From assembly GCF_011603255.1 (NCBI RefSeq), contig NZ_JAANCM010000008.1:1-64000 (forward strand): a stretch of DNA of 64,000 nt. Direction: 5' to 3'. The first letter of the stretch is position 1; every line of letters begins with the position of its first letter. Positions 27,734 to 36,934 of the stretch are shown one piece after another. The stretch comes from Ferranicluibacter rubi. GTDB taxonomy: Bacteria > Pseudomonadota > Alphaproteobacteria > Rhizobiales > Rhizobiaceae. The translations under genes and the position numbers were made by a program. The notes beneath the pieces were generated by a model that saw only the letters and a program-made list of their open reading frames with translations, did no database searches and was not told the DNA's origin.

Positions 27734-29152
27734 TTAGGCAGCCTCGTGGCGGGAGAACCCGGCCGAAAACGGGCCAAGGGCCAGCGCCTGCTCGATATGC
27801 AGGGCCAGCGATGCCGCACGCCGCTCCTGCCAGGGCGGCGCGACGATCTGCAGTCCGACGGGCAAACCCGCGCGGCTGCGGGCCACCGGCAGCGTCACGA
27901 CGGGCAGGCCGAGAAACGAGAACGGGCGCGTGAAGGCCGTCATGGCGCTGATAATGCGGTTCATGGTGGCACCCGCGCCGACGTCCACTTCGCTTGCTAA
28001 GGGCGGGAGGAAGGGCATGGTCGGCACGATCAGAAGGTCGCACGCGGAAAAGACCGTGCGCAGCATCTCTTCCAGCATGATGACGCGGATCTGCAGCGCA
28101 CGCAGATAGACCGGCGCCGGAATGGCAATCGCCTGGGCAAGCCGCATCCGCACCTGCGGACCGAAATCCTCCGGCCGGCGGCGCAAGGCGTCGAAGTGAA
28201 CGGCGCCGGCCTCGCTCATCGCGACGACATTGGCAAGCTCCGCGACGTGCGAAAGGTCGGGCGGCAGAACCGGTTCGACCGAACGGCAGACGGGACGAAG
28301 AAGACGGGCCATGTCCTCCATCGCCGTTGCGACGTCTCCGGAAAGGGCGTCTGCAAAGACGCCGCCGCCGAGGCCGATGCGCATCGTGGCGATCTCGGTT
28401 GTCAGTGCTGCAGGCGTCGGAATGTTGCAACAGGTCGGGTCCCGGCCGTCGACACCGCTGATCAGCTGCAACAGGAGATAGGCATCCTCGACGGTGCGGG
28501 CGAGCGGGCCGATGCAATCCTGCGAAAAGGACAGCGGCATGGCGCCGTGGCGACTGACGCGACCCTGGGTCGGCTTGATGCCGACGACGCCGCAACAGGC
28601 GGCGGGCAGGCGAATGGAACCGCCCGTGTCGGAGCCGAGCGCTGCAAGAACGACACCGCCGCCGACCGCCGCGCCGGAGCCGCTGGACGAACCCGCCGTG
28701 ATGCGGGCGGGATCGACCGGATTGATCGCGCGGCCATGATGCGCGTTGTGGCCGGTCGGTCCCATGGCGAATTCCGACATGTTGAGACGACCGATCTGCA
28801 GGGCGCCGGCGCTCTCCAGACGCTGAATGACCGTGGAGGTCTCCGCCGCCACATGATCCGCGCGGATTTTCGAGCCGCAACCGGTGATCTTCGCCGCGCG
28901 GTCAAACATGTCCTTGTGCGCCAGGGGGACGCCGTGCAGCACCCCGAGCGGCAGCCCGCGGGACCGCGCCTCGTCTGCGGCCTGTGCCGCGTCGAGAGCC
29001 GCATCGCGCTCGATCTCGATGAAGGCGTTCAGATGCGGCTGCGAACGGTCTGCCCGCTCCAAGGCGTCCGTGGTCATTTCAACGGACGAGATCCGGCCGG
29101 TCGCAATGGCGTCGGCCGCCTCCCGCAGGGTTTTGGGATCAGTGCGGCTCAT
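27734..29152 (-). CDS. AtzE-like amidase (amidase signature family)
   Basis: This 472-residue hydrolase of C-N bonds has an intact Ser-cisSer-Lys triad: Lys80 (PLAHKDMFD), Ser155 (TAGSSSGSGAA) and Ser179 (GSDTGGSIRLPA). It overlaps by 14 bases the small upstream gene resembling AtzG. In Pseudomonas sp. ADP the AtzG-AtzE pair hydrolyses 1-carboxybiuret in cyanuric acid breakdown. Start ATG 29152 follows GGGAGG by six bases. Here it probably hydrolyses a ureido or amide intermediate from the ring-opening reaction of RutA. Substrate not readable. Confidence 0.88.
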   Translation of the reverse strand: MSRTDPKTLREAADAIATGRISSVEMTTDALERADRSQPHLNAFIEIERDAALDAAQAADEARSRGLPLGVLHGVPLAHKDMFDRAAKITGCGSKIRADHVAAETSTVIQRLESAGALQIGRLNMSEFAMGPTGHNAHHGRAINPVDPARITAGSSSGSGAAVGGGVVLAALGSDTGGSIRLPAACCGVVGIKPTQGRVSRHGAMPLSFSQDCIGPLARTVEDAYLLLQLISGVDGRDPTCCNIPTPAALTTEIATMRIGLGGGVFADALSGDVATAMEDMARLLRPVCRSVEPVLPPDLSHVAELANVVAMSEAGAVHFDALRRRPEDFGPQVRMRLAQAIAIPAPVYLRALQIRVIMLEEMLRTVFSACDLLIVPTMPFLPPLASEVDVGAGATMNRIISAMTAFTRPFSFLGLPVVTLPVARSRAGLPVGLQIVAPPWQERRAASLALHIEQALALGPFSAGFSRHEAA

Positions 29153-29345
29153 GCTGTGCCTCCCGCAAGGCTTGTTCGAAATGGGCAGGCTCGACGGCAA
29201 AGAGCGCACCGGTGCGCCCGGCCGGATGTGCGGCGACATGCGTGGCGGCGCGTTCGGCCTGTCCCGTCATCGCCGTCAGTTCGGCCTCGTTCGCGTCGCG
29301 ATCGAGGAACTGGCGGGAGAGGGCTGCGAAAAGACCACGATCCAT
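29139..29345 (-). CDS. AtzG-like small amidase partner (DUF4089-like)
   Basis: This 68-residue protein is mostly helical (FAALSRQFLDRDANEAELTA, then GALFAVEPAHFEQALREAQ). It is placed directly before and overlapping the AtzE-like amidase. The size matches AtzG, whose role is to stabilise and activate AtzE, as GatC does for GatA. GGAG lies seven bases before ATG 29345, and the gene begins eleven bases after the permease stop. Sequence similarity alone is weak; the call rests on size, position and overlap. Confidence 0.65.
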   Translation of the reverse strand: MDRGLFAALSRQFLDRDANEAELTAMTGQAERAATHVAAHPAGRTGALFAVEPAHFEQALREAQHEPH

Positions 29346-29355
29346 GGAAGGCTCC

Positions 29356-30384
29356 TCAGCTGAAATCCTGCGGCTGGCGATTGCGCACCAGTTGCGAAAG
29401 GGCGACGGCGATGACGAGCGCGCCGCCGTAGAACAGGTTCTGCACGTAGGCGTCTGCGCCCAGCATGGTGAGCCCGGTGATCCCCGTGACGAGGAAGTAG
29501 ACGGCGATGACGGCCCCGAAGGCGTTGAACCTGCCGGGCGAGATGGTGGTGGCGCCGAGAAAGGCGGCGGCAAAGGCCGGCAGCAACAGGCTGAGGCCGG
29601 AGAGCGGATCGGCCGAGCCGGTCATGCCGGCATAGAGCACGCCGGCAAAGGCGGAGATCAGGCCTGACACCATGAAGGAAACCGCCCGGACGCGGTCGAC
29701 CGCGATACCATTCAATCGCGACACCTCGCGGCCGCGGCCGACGAACAGCAGCTTGCGGCCGGGAATGGTGAATTCCAGCACGTACCAGAGGATGCCGGCG
29801 AGGATGAGCGCGTAAAAGAAGGCGAGTGGGATGCCGAGAAAACGGTTGATGATCACCCAGCCGACGAGGTCCATCGAGACGCCGGAAATCGTCTGCGACT
29901 GGCTGATCCACAGGATCAGGCCGTTGACGAATGTGCCGATGCCGAGCGTGACGATGAGCGAATGGATGCGGAAATAGAGGACGAAGACGGCATTGACCGC
30001 GCCGATGACGGCGCCGCTGGCAAGGGCGACCAGTATGACCGGCGCGATCGGCCAGCCCTCCCGCACATTGAGGACGGCAATGAGCATCGAGCTCATGGTG
30101 AGGACCGAGGCGCCGGAGAGATCGAAATCGCCGGAGGTGAGCGGAACCAACAGGGCCAGCGTGAGGACGACGAGAACTGCCTGCGAGCCGAACATCGTGG
30201 AGAAATTGCGCCAGCTGAGAAAAGAGTCCGGCATCAGAATGCCGAAGATGACGATGAGCAGCATCCAGGCACCGAGCAGCGCGAAACGCTCGGTCTCAGC
30301 CTTCCAGTCGAGCGGGCGGCGCTTCGGCTTGGCGGGGCCGGCCTTAGTGGAGGTCTCGGGCGTGGAGAGGTCGATGGTCGTCAT
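29356..30384 (-). CDS. ABC transporter permease, RbsC-like
   Basis: This 342-residue inner-membrane channel subunit of the ribose/AI-2 class (BPD_transp_2) has eight to ten helices, e.g. FALLGAWMLLIVIFGILM and AVLVVLTLALLVPLTSGDFDLS. The latter is the conserved 'lTsGiDLSvG'-like motif near residue 90. The start is coupled to the ATPase stop (ATGA at 30381-30384). With a single permease gene the channel is a homodimer. In an operon with amidase and flavin reductase, it probably imports a heterocycle or nucleoside rather than a sugar. Confidence 0.9.
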   Translation of the reverse strand: MTTIDLSTPETSTKAGPAKPKRRPLDWKAETERFALLGAWMLLIVIFGILMPDSFLSWRNFSTMFGSQAVLVVLTLALLVPLTSGDFDLSGASVLTMSSMLIAVLNVREGWPIAPVILVALASGAVIGAVNAVFVLYFRIHSLIVTLGIGTFVNGLILWISQSQTISGVSMDLVGWVIINRFLGIPLAFFYALILAGILWYVLEFTIPGRKLLFVGRGREVSRLNGIAVDRVRAVSFMVSGLISAFAGVLYAGMTGSADPLSGLSLLLPAFAAAFLGATTISPGRFNAFGAVIAVYFLVTGITGLTMLGADAYVQNLFYGGALVIAVALSQLVRNRQPQDFS

Positions 30385-31970
30385 TGCGCGGCCTCCGCTG
30401 CGGTTGTCTCGCCATGGAAGCAGGCTTCGGCGATCGATTTCCGGGTGATGTCTGTGCCGATAAGCTCTGCGACCGGCCGCCCGCGGGCAAAGACGATGAT
30501 GCGGTCGCAGATCTGTTCGAGCTGCTCGTTATCGGTTGAGGCGCAAAGAACCGCGGTGCCCTGTTCGCTCGCGCGGTGCAGCGCCTCGAAGATCTGCTGG
30601 CGCGCGCCGAAGTCCACGCCCTGCGTGGGTTCGTCCAGCATCAGCAGTGTCGGCTTCGTCTGCAGCCATTTGGCCAGCAGAACCTTCTGCTGGTTGCCAC
30701 CGGAAAGCGCGCCGAGATTGAGATCGGGCCTCGCTGGGCGCACGTCGTAGTCCGTCGACAGTGCGGCCGCATGCTGGCGCATGCCGCGCCGATCGAGACC
30801 AAGGCCGAGCGCCGAGAGGTGATCGGCCAGCACCGGCAGGGTGATGTTGTCGGTGATGGGCAGCGATCCGATGCCGGCGGCTCCCAGCCTGTCGCCGGGC
30901 AGAAAGGCGATGCCGAGGGACTGGGCCCGTTGCGGTGTCATGCGCGCGAGATCGACCTCCTGGCCGCCGATCCGGATGCGGCCTGCGCCACGACGGGCGC
31001 CGTAGAGCATGTAGGGAACGGCGGCGAAGCCCGAGCCGATCAGACCGGTGATGCCCAAGGTCTCGCCCGGGCGGATGTCCACATCGAAGCCGGGGCGACG
31101 GCCGTCTGTCAGGTCGCGCACGATGACGGCGGGGGCACCGACGCTCGTCTTTCGGGTCTTCTCGAAGGCGTCGACCCGTAACCCGACGATCGTGTCGAGG
31201 ATGGCTTGCCGGCCGGTCGTCTGCGTGTCGAGGATGGCGACCAGCTTGCCGTCGCGCAGGATGGCGACCCGGTCGGTGATATCCCGGACCTCATCAATAT
31301 CATGGGTGACGATGACGACGGAGGCCCCGGTCCGCACGATCGAGCGGATGAGGGCGAAGAGCCGTTCGACATCCTGCGCCGGCAGGAAGGGCGTGGGTTC
31401 GTCGAGCACGAGGATGCCCTCGCCGCCATAGCCGGCATCGGAGGCACGAAGGTCGTCGAAGGCCCGCACGATCGCGACGAAGGCCCGCTCCACCGGTGGC
31501 AGGCTGGCGACAGTTGCGAACGGATCGATGGTAAGGCCGAACTCGGCAAAGAGCGCGCCGACGCGGGCGGCTTCCTTCTTCCAGGACACGCGCCACGGCG
31601 TCTTCTGGCCCAGCGCCGTCACCCGCATGTTCTCGACCACGGTCAGCGACGGCACGAGGCTGAGATGCTGGTGCACGAAGGCAACGCCACGCTTCTTGAT
31701 GGCCATCGGATCGAGCGGCAGCGGCATCGTCTCGCCCCACAACACGATCTCGCTGCCGCCCTCCGGCTGGTGGAAACCGGCGAGCACCTTGATCAACGTC
31801 GACTTGCCGGAGCCGTTCTGTCCTAGCAGGCCGAACACCTCGCCGCGGCGGATCGACAGCGTCACGCCATCGAGCGCGTAGTGGCTGCCAAAGCGCATGC
31901 GGATGTCCGACATGCGAAGGACGTCTTTACCCGTCGTTGCGTCAGGTGCGGGCATGTCGGATGCGGGCAT
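30381..31970 (-). CDS. ABC transporter ATP-binding protein, RbsA-like (two domains)
   Basis: This is a 529-residue double ATPase. Domain 1 (about 20-255) has Walker A GQNGSGKST and Walker B ILVLDEPTPFL, but the signature is ASLPPVERAFVAI instead of LSxGxxQ. Domain 2 has the class's usual degenerate Walker A (TGLIGSGFAAV) and a normal signature LSGGNQQKVLLAK with LLMLDEPTQGVD. The loss of LSGG in domain 1 is unusual, because ATP bound at domain 2 would face it. ATG 31970 follows AGGA by eight bases; a second ATG at 31955 is possible. Energises the permease at 29356. Confidence 0.9.
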   Translation of the reverse strand: MPASDMPAPDATTGKDVLRMSDIRMRFGSHYALDGVTLSIRRGEVFGLLGQNGSGKSTLIKVLAGFHQPEGGSEIVLWGETMPLPLDPMAIKKRGVAFVHQHLSLVPSLTVVENMRVTALGQKTPWRVSWKKEAARVGALFAEFGLTIDPFATVASLPPVERAFVAIVRAFDDLRASDAGYGGEGILVLDEPTPFLPAQDVERLFALIRSIVRTGASVVIVTHDIDEVRDITDRVAILRDGKLVAILDTQTTGRQAILDTIVGLRVDAFEKTRKTSVGAPAVIVRDLTDGRRPGFDVDIRPGETLGITGLIGSGFAAVPYMLYGARRGAGRIRIGGQEVDLARMTPQRAQSLGIAFLPGDRLGAAGIGSLPITDNITLPVLADHLSALGLGLDRRGMRQHAAALSTDYDVRPARPDLNLGALSGGNQQKVLLAKWLQTKPTLLMLDEPTQGVDFGARQQIFEALHRASEQGTAVLCASTDNEQLEQICDRIIVFARGRPVAELIGTDITRKSIAEACFHGETTAAEAAQ

Positions 31971-32008
31971 GGGCGACGTCCTGAGGTTTGCGGTCCGGGC
32001 GGGCTTTC

Positions 32009-33106
32009 TCAGTTCAGCTTCCACAGCTTGCGGAAACCGCCGAGATAGGCATCGCCATAGCCGTCGTTGAAATTGGCGGGGATGCCGGCGGTCTTCACGT
32101 TCTTCTCGTCGAACACGAGCAGGGGCACGTTGAGCTTGGCGACGGTGGGCAGTCCGCAGGTCATGCGCATGATGTTGTCGATGGCGGCGTAGCCGGCCCA
32201 GCCGAGGCTTTCGCCGATGTCCATGTCCACCTGGCCCTCGCGCAACATGTCGAGCACGAAGGGCGTGCCGTTGAAGCTCGCAATCTTGACCGCGCCTTCC
32301 GACCCGGTGATGCGCAGGGCAGGGAAGACGAACTGCGACATGGAGTCGTAGATCGGCAGGACGAAATTGATGCCGGGATCGGAGATCAGCGCCGATTGCA
32401 CGCCGGGCTGGATCTTCGTCGCCCATTCGGACACAGGCACATCGAGATGCTTCTGCGTGCAGTCCGGGCAGAGTGCCGTGAGTTCGCTCTGGATCGCCTT
32501 GACGAAGGGAATGGAGGGCAGAACGTCGGACGAGCCGACGATCAGCACGTTCGGCTTGCCCTTGGTCTTCACATAGGCCCAGGCGGCCAGCAGCTTGCCG
32601 GCGCCGGAAAAATCGACCTTGGCGGAATAGTCCACGCCGGCGAACTGCTCCTGCGTGACGTCGTAGAGATGCGTCGTGCTGATCTTAAGGCCGGCCGCGT
32701 GTGCTTCGGAAAGTTGCGGGCCGAGCACTTCAGGATTGAGGCCGCCGGCAATGTCGAGCGCATCGTATTTTTGGCTGATAGCCTGCGAAACGCCCTGGAT
32801 CCACTGATCGACCTTCAGCTGGTTGTCCCAGGTCGTGTAGGTGAAGCCGATCTCGGCAGCCGCCGAGGCCATCGCCTTCTGCAGTTCGACATTGAACGGA
32901 ATGGTCATGGAAATCGGGATTGACAGGACCTTCTTGTCCTTCATGCAGGCCTTGGCATCGAAGGCTTCGCCCGGCGCTGCGAAAACAGGCATCTTCTCAT
33001 GCTCGGCGATGATGGCCTTCGCATCCGCCATGGGGTCGGCCATGGCCGGCGCGGTCATTCCGTAGGTGCAAACGGCCAAAAAGGCGCCGGTGAGAAGCTT
33101 CTGCAT
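32009..33106 (-). CDS. ABC transporter substrate-binding protein (periplasmic-binding family 4/LacI type)
   Basis: This 365-residue periplasmic receptor has a signal peptide at 1 to about 23 (QKLLTGAFLAVCTYGMTAPAMA). A ribose-binding-like two-lobe fold follows: VLSIPISMTIPFNVELQKAM, then QAISQKYDALDIAGG, then VLIVGSSDVLPS. ATG 33106 with AAGGGG upstream is preferred to an in-frame ATG at 33142. It heads the minus-strand importer/amidase/flavin reductase operon, whose promoter carries a candidate GntR operator at 33169-33185. The ligand is probably the compound attacked by RutA or a precursor. Confidence 0.9.
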   Translation of the reverse strand: MQKLLTGAFLAVCTYGMTAPAMADPMADAKAIIAEHEKMPVFAAPGEAFDAKACMKDKKVLSIPISMTIPFNVELQKAMASAAAEIGFTYTTWDNQLKVDQWIQGVSQAISQKYDALDIAGGLNPEVLGPQLSEAHAAGLKISTTHLYDVTQEQFAGVDYSAKVDFSGAGKLLAAWAYVKTKGKPNVLIVGSSDVLPSIPFVKAIQSELTALCPDCTQKHLDVPVSEWATKIQPGVQSALISDPGINFVLPIYDSMSQFVFPALRITGSEGAVKIASFNGTPFVLDMLREGQVDMDIGESLGWAGYAAIDNIMRMTCGLPTVAKLNVPLLVFDEKNVKTAGIPANFNDGYGDAYLGGFRKLWKLN

Positions 33107-33168
33107 GTATCCCCTTTTCCGGCTCTTCAGTGCGAGCCCCATGGTCTGCCTGAACGAAAGTCGTAGGG

Positions 33169-33185
33169 ATAATGTACGTACTTAT
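33169..33185. promoter_or_regulatory. Candidate GntR operator, site 1
   Basis: ATAATGTACGTACTTAT has a perfect palindromic core GTACGTAC (33174-33181) with matching AT-rich arms. The same design (arms plus GTnCGnAC) occurs at 34635-34651 and 35790-35806. GntR-family repressors of the HutC type bind GT...AC palindromes. It lies 63-79 bp before the binding-protein start. Confidence 0.65.
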
Positions 33186-33200
33186 TCGGTCGGCCGTCAA
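33171..33200 (-). promoter_or_regulatory. Probable promoter of the importer/amidase operon
   Basis: On the minus strand TTGACG (33200-33195) and TACATT (33176-33171) are separated by 18 bp, upstream of the binding-protein gene at 33106. The palindrome at 33169-33185 covers the -10 and half the spacer, a position where a bound repressor blocks RNA polymerase. Confidence 0.5.
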
Positions 33201-33324
33201 CCGTATTTGCCTAAAAAAGTTTCCTGCATATAAACTGTGCAATTCTGCTCCACGGACATGCAGGCCGCTCTTTCCTTGGTCAGGAGGGGTGTCGTGCGGC
33301 ATAGACATGCAACGCCGGAAAATG

Positions 33325-33348
33325 ACCTTCGCACCATAGCGAAGGTCG
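33325..33348 (-). terminator. Hairpin terminator after the MFS transporter gene
   Basis: Read on the minus strand, GACCTTCGC and GCGAAGGTC form a perfect 9-bp stem with a 6-base loop, followed by ATTTTC. It begins about 30 bp after the stop of the MFS gene and is placed to end its transcript before the divergent-looking upstream region of the binding-protein gene. Confidence 0.6.
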
Positions 33349-33377
33349 GTTTGTCCGTACATTTCATGTCTGTTATG

Positions 33378-34595
33378 TCAGTTGGTTGCGCGGTGGGCCT
33401 GCCAGGCGACCAGCATGCCGCCGAACCCGAACATCGAGAACGTAAGGAAGCTTGCGCCGTAGTGGCCGATGAGAGCGTAGAGCATGGCAAAGCTCGATGG
33501 ACCCACGATGACTCCGATGAAGGTGTAGACGAGAACACCGCCGGTTATCGCGCCGACCCGGGCATCCGGCGCGTTGCGCGCGACTTCGGCCAGCAGCACG
33601 CCGTTCCACCCGATGGTCACGCCGCCCATGGCGACGAACAGCGCGATCTGGGCGATGGCCGGCATGTCTGGCAGCCAGAAGAGACCGGCATATCCAAGCC
33701 CGCCCAGAAGCCCGAGCAGCGCCAGGGTGAGAAAGCCGCCACCAATCCGATCTGCGACGACGCCCCAGAAGATGCGGCCGAACGCACCGGCAAACTGCAT
33801 GGCGGCCGCCACCGAGCCGGCGGCGAGCACGGACCATCCGGCATCGTGGACGAGCGTGACCACGGCAAAGGCCGAGACCGACAGCTGCATGGCGGAGTAG
33901 GCAAAGCCAAGCGCGCTCAACGCGCGCAATTTCGGGTTTCTCCAGATGATCGTCTGCTCGTCCAGGAAACCGCGGCGAAACGAGGTGGGCGTGCGGGATG
34001 CGACAGGTTCCGCCGCATGCGTCGCCATCATCAGCAGCGAGACGAGAAATGGAAGTGCTGCGCCGACCAGGAGCGCCGCATGCCAGCCGAGCCTGGCGGA
34101 CAGATAGGGGAAAAGGAAGCTGGCCAGGATGCCGCCGAGCGGGACGCCACTCTGCTTCAGCGAGAAGACGATGTTGCGGCGGGCTGCCGGGGTGACGCGG
34201 CTCAGCATTTCTGATGCTGCGGGATTGTTGAGCCCGTAGCCGATGCCGATCAACAGTGAGCCGATGACGATCAGGCTAATCATGGCGGTGGCGATGCCGA
34301 TGCAGCCGAAGATGAAGCAGCCGAGCGCCGCCTGTTCGATCCGCACCGGCCCAAAGCGCTGGACCAGCGTGCCGGCGACCGCGGACGAAATCATGCCGGA
34401 GGCATAGATGAGGCTGATCTGGTAGCCGATCCAATGGGCTCCGATGCCGAGATCCAGAGCCACGAGCGGCGCGATTGCGGTCAGGGCAAGCACGCTGGCC
34501 GTTGCGACGATCTGCACGAGGGTGGCGACGGTCAGCGTTTGGAGGAGGGACGAGGCGCGCTGCGGCTCGGCCGCTTCTGCCAGCATGTCGGACAT
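33378..34595 (-). CDS. MFS transporter
   Basis: This 405-residue inner-membrane protein has twelve predicted helices in two halves. The MFS loop 2-3 motif is present in weakened form (GTLVQRFGPVR), and the second half contains GVVADRIGGG. There is a long central loop near 190-215. It resembles CynX/NimT-like and general metabolite exporters, but I cannot name a substrate. It is divergent from the GntR gene and shares a candidate operator with it at 34635-34651, so it belongs to the same regulon as the importer and RutA; it may import an alternative substrate or export an intermediate. Confidence 0.88.
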   Translation of the reverse strand: MSDMLAEAAEPQRASSLLQTLTVATLVQIVATASVLALTAIAPLVALDLGIGAHWIGYQISLIYASGMISSAVAGTLVQRFGPVRIEQAALGCFIFGCIGIATAMISLIVIGSLLIGIGYGLNNPAASEMLSRVTPAARRNIVFSLKQSGVPLGGILASFLFPYLSARLGWHAALLVGAALPFLVSLLMMATHAAEPVASRTPTSFRRGFLDEQTIIWRNPKLRALSALGFAYSAMQLSVSAFAVVTLVHDAGWSVLAAGSVAAAMQFAGAFGRIFWGVVADRIGGGFLTLALLGLLGGLGYAGLFWLPDMPAIAQIALFVAMGGVTIGWNGVLLAEVARNAPDARVGAITGGVLVYTFIGVIVGPSSFAMLYALIGHYGASFLTFSMFGFGGMLVAWQAHRATN

Positions 34596-34634
34596 GGAAG
34601 GACTTTCAACAGGAATGGTAACGCATATGAATTG

Positions 34635-34651
34635 TATATGTCCGTACTAAT
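34635..34651. promoter_or_regulatory. Candidate GntR operator, site 2
   Basis: TATATGTCCGTACTAAT has core GTCCGTAC (34640-34647) between AT arms. It is aligned with site 1 and with the complement of site 3. It lies between the divergent MFS (starts 34595) and GntR (starts near 34767) genes, so it can control both, including autoregulation of the repressor. Confidence 0.65.
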
Positions 34652-34766
34652 TGATTTCCTCTTTCTCGGCAACGAGGAACGTTACCTTTTCGCTATGCTG
34701 GATTTCGTTTGCCTCCCGTGGTGAAAACGGGTGAAGAAGACGCTGAGCGGGAGGCGAGCGAGACGG

Positions 34767-35573
34767 ATGGACAAAGCGCCAATGGCGACACGGGATGAGG
34801 GCGAACCGACGAAGGTTGCGATCGATGCCGCGGACTGGAGGCCCGAACTCGTCACAGCGCCGCTCTATATGCAGGTGGCTCACCATCTCGAAGCGCGCAT
34901 TCGGCGGGGCGAATTTCCGGTCGGCTCGCTCCTGCCGACGGAAAACGAGCTGGCCGCCTCACTGGGTGTGAGCCGGCAGACCGTCCGCCAGGCCATCGGC
35001 ACATTGCGCGCGAGCGGACAGCTTTCCGCCCGCAAGGGTGTCGGTACGCGCGTCGAGGCAGGGTCCAACTTCGACGGGAAGCGCTTCATCGCGCATTCGC
35101 GGTCCGAGCTGTTTGAGATTGCCAGCCAGACCGAATTCGTCATTACCCACAAAGAAGAGATATCGGCGCAGGGACGGCTGGCCGTGGAGCTCGGCTGCCG
35201 GCCCGGCCGCAAGTTCCTGCATATGAGCGGGGTGCGCTACCCGGCGACCCGGCAGAAGCCGTATTCGTGGAACGAGGTCTATATAGATGCGCGTCTGGCG
35301 CCTGCCGTGCGCGATCTCGAGGTCGCAAAATCCGCGATCTTCCATCTGATCGAGGATTATACCGGCGAGAAGATCCAGGAAATTCAGCAGGACATCAAGC
35401 CGCTCATCCTCACGGCCGAGATCGCGGCGCAGATCGACAGCAAGGCCGGCGATCTCGCCCTTCAGGTGACGCGCCGCTATTTCAGCGCCGGCCGCCGCCT
35501 GATCGAGTACGCATTCCAGATTCTGCCCGCCGACCGATTCACCTATTCGACGACGCTGCGCGCCGGAAGCTGA
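34767..35573 (+). CDS. GntR-family regulator with UTRA domain (HutC subfamily)
   Basis: This 268-residue protein has a winged HTH at about 35-95 (RIRRGEFPVGSLLPTENELA, then VSRQTVRQAIGTLRASGQL) and a UTRA ligand domain to the end (FLHMSGVRYPATRQKPYSW, IQEIQQDIKPLIL). UTRA domains bind small effectors such as urocanate, sugars or phosphonates. ATG 34767 is preferred (GGGAGG upstream, spacing slightly long); GTG 34731 and ATG 34782 are alternatives. Three similar palindromes around this gene suggest it represses the importer operon, the MFS/own promoter and the RutA operon until inducer appears. Confidence 0.9.
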   Translation: MDKAPMATRDEGEPTKVAIDAADWRPELVTAPLYMQVAHHLEARIRRGEFPVGSLLPTENELAASLGVSRQTVRQAIGTLRASGQLSARKGVGTRVEAGSNFDGKRFIAHSRSELFEIASQTEFVITHKEEISAQGRLAVELGCRPGRKFLHMSGVRYPATRQKPYSWNEVYIDARLAPAVRDLEVAKSAIFHLIEDYTGEKIQEIQQDIKPLILTAEIAAQIDSKAGDLALQVTRRYFSAGRRLIEYAFQILPADRFTYSTTLRAGS

Positions 35574-35789
35574 TCGGCTACAGCGAACGCCCGGCGCCGC
35601 CGCCTAGGCGCGTCCGGTAGCCTCCATTCCATGAGCAAATTTTCGCCATTCTCTCCAGTGGCCGCATCTCCTCGCGCGAAAGCGACGGCGATGACCAGCG
35701 TCGCGGCAATGCGAAAATGCATTTGCCCAAATAATACTCACGCATAAATATACAGCAATTTTGCGCTGGACAGGTCTCACGAATTTTGC

Positions 35790-35806
35790 ATTAGTTCGTA
35801 CATACT
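35790..35806. promoter_or_regulatory. Candidate GntR operator, site 3
   Basis: ATTAGTTCGTACATACT has core GTTCGTAC (35794-35801). Its complement (AGTATGTACGAACTAAT) aligns with sites 1 and 2. It lies about 45-60 bp before RutA, in a 275-bp intergenic region otherwise without recognisable features apart from AT-rich sequence at 35725-35765. Confidence 0.65.
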
Positions 35807-35848
35807 GCACGTCTCCTGCTTCTCTCGATCCTGCAAAGGAGTATCTCC

Positions 35849-36930
<1,082 letters not shown>

Positions 36931-36934
<4 letters not shown>

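Noticed and set aside
28196..29431. 411-codon plus-strand open frame antisense to the amidase
   Set aside because: It is a typical high-GC antisense shadow of the AtzE-like gene, which has full catalytic motifs and a ribosome site.
30381..32426. Upstream extension of the RbsA-like ATPase frame to 32426
   Set aside because: The extra 152 codons overlap the binding-protein gene antisense-frame-wise and lack ABC homology; ATG 31970 has a good ribosome site.
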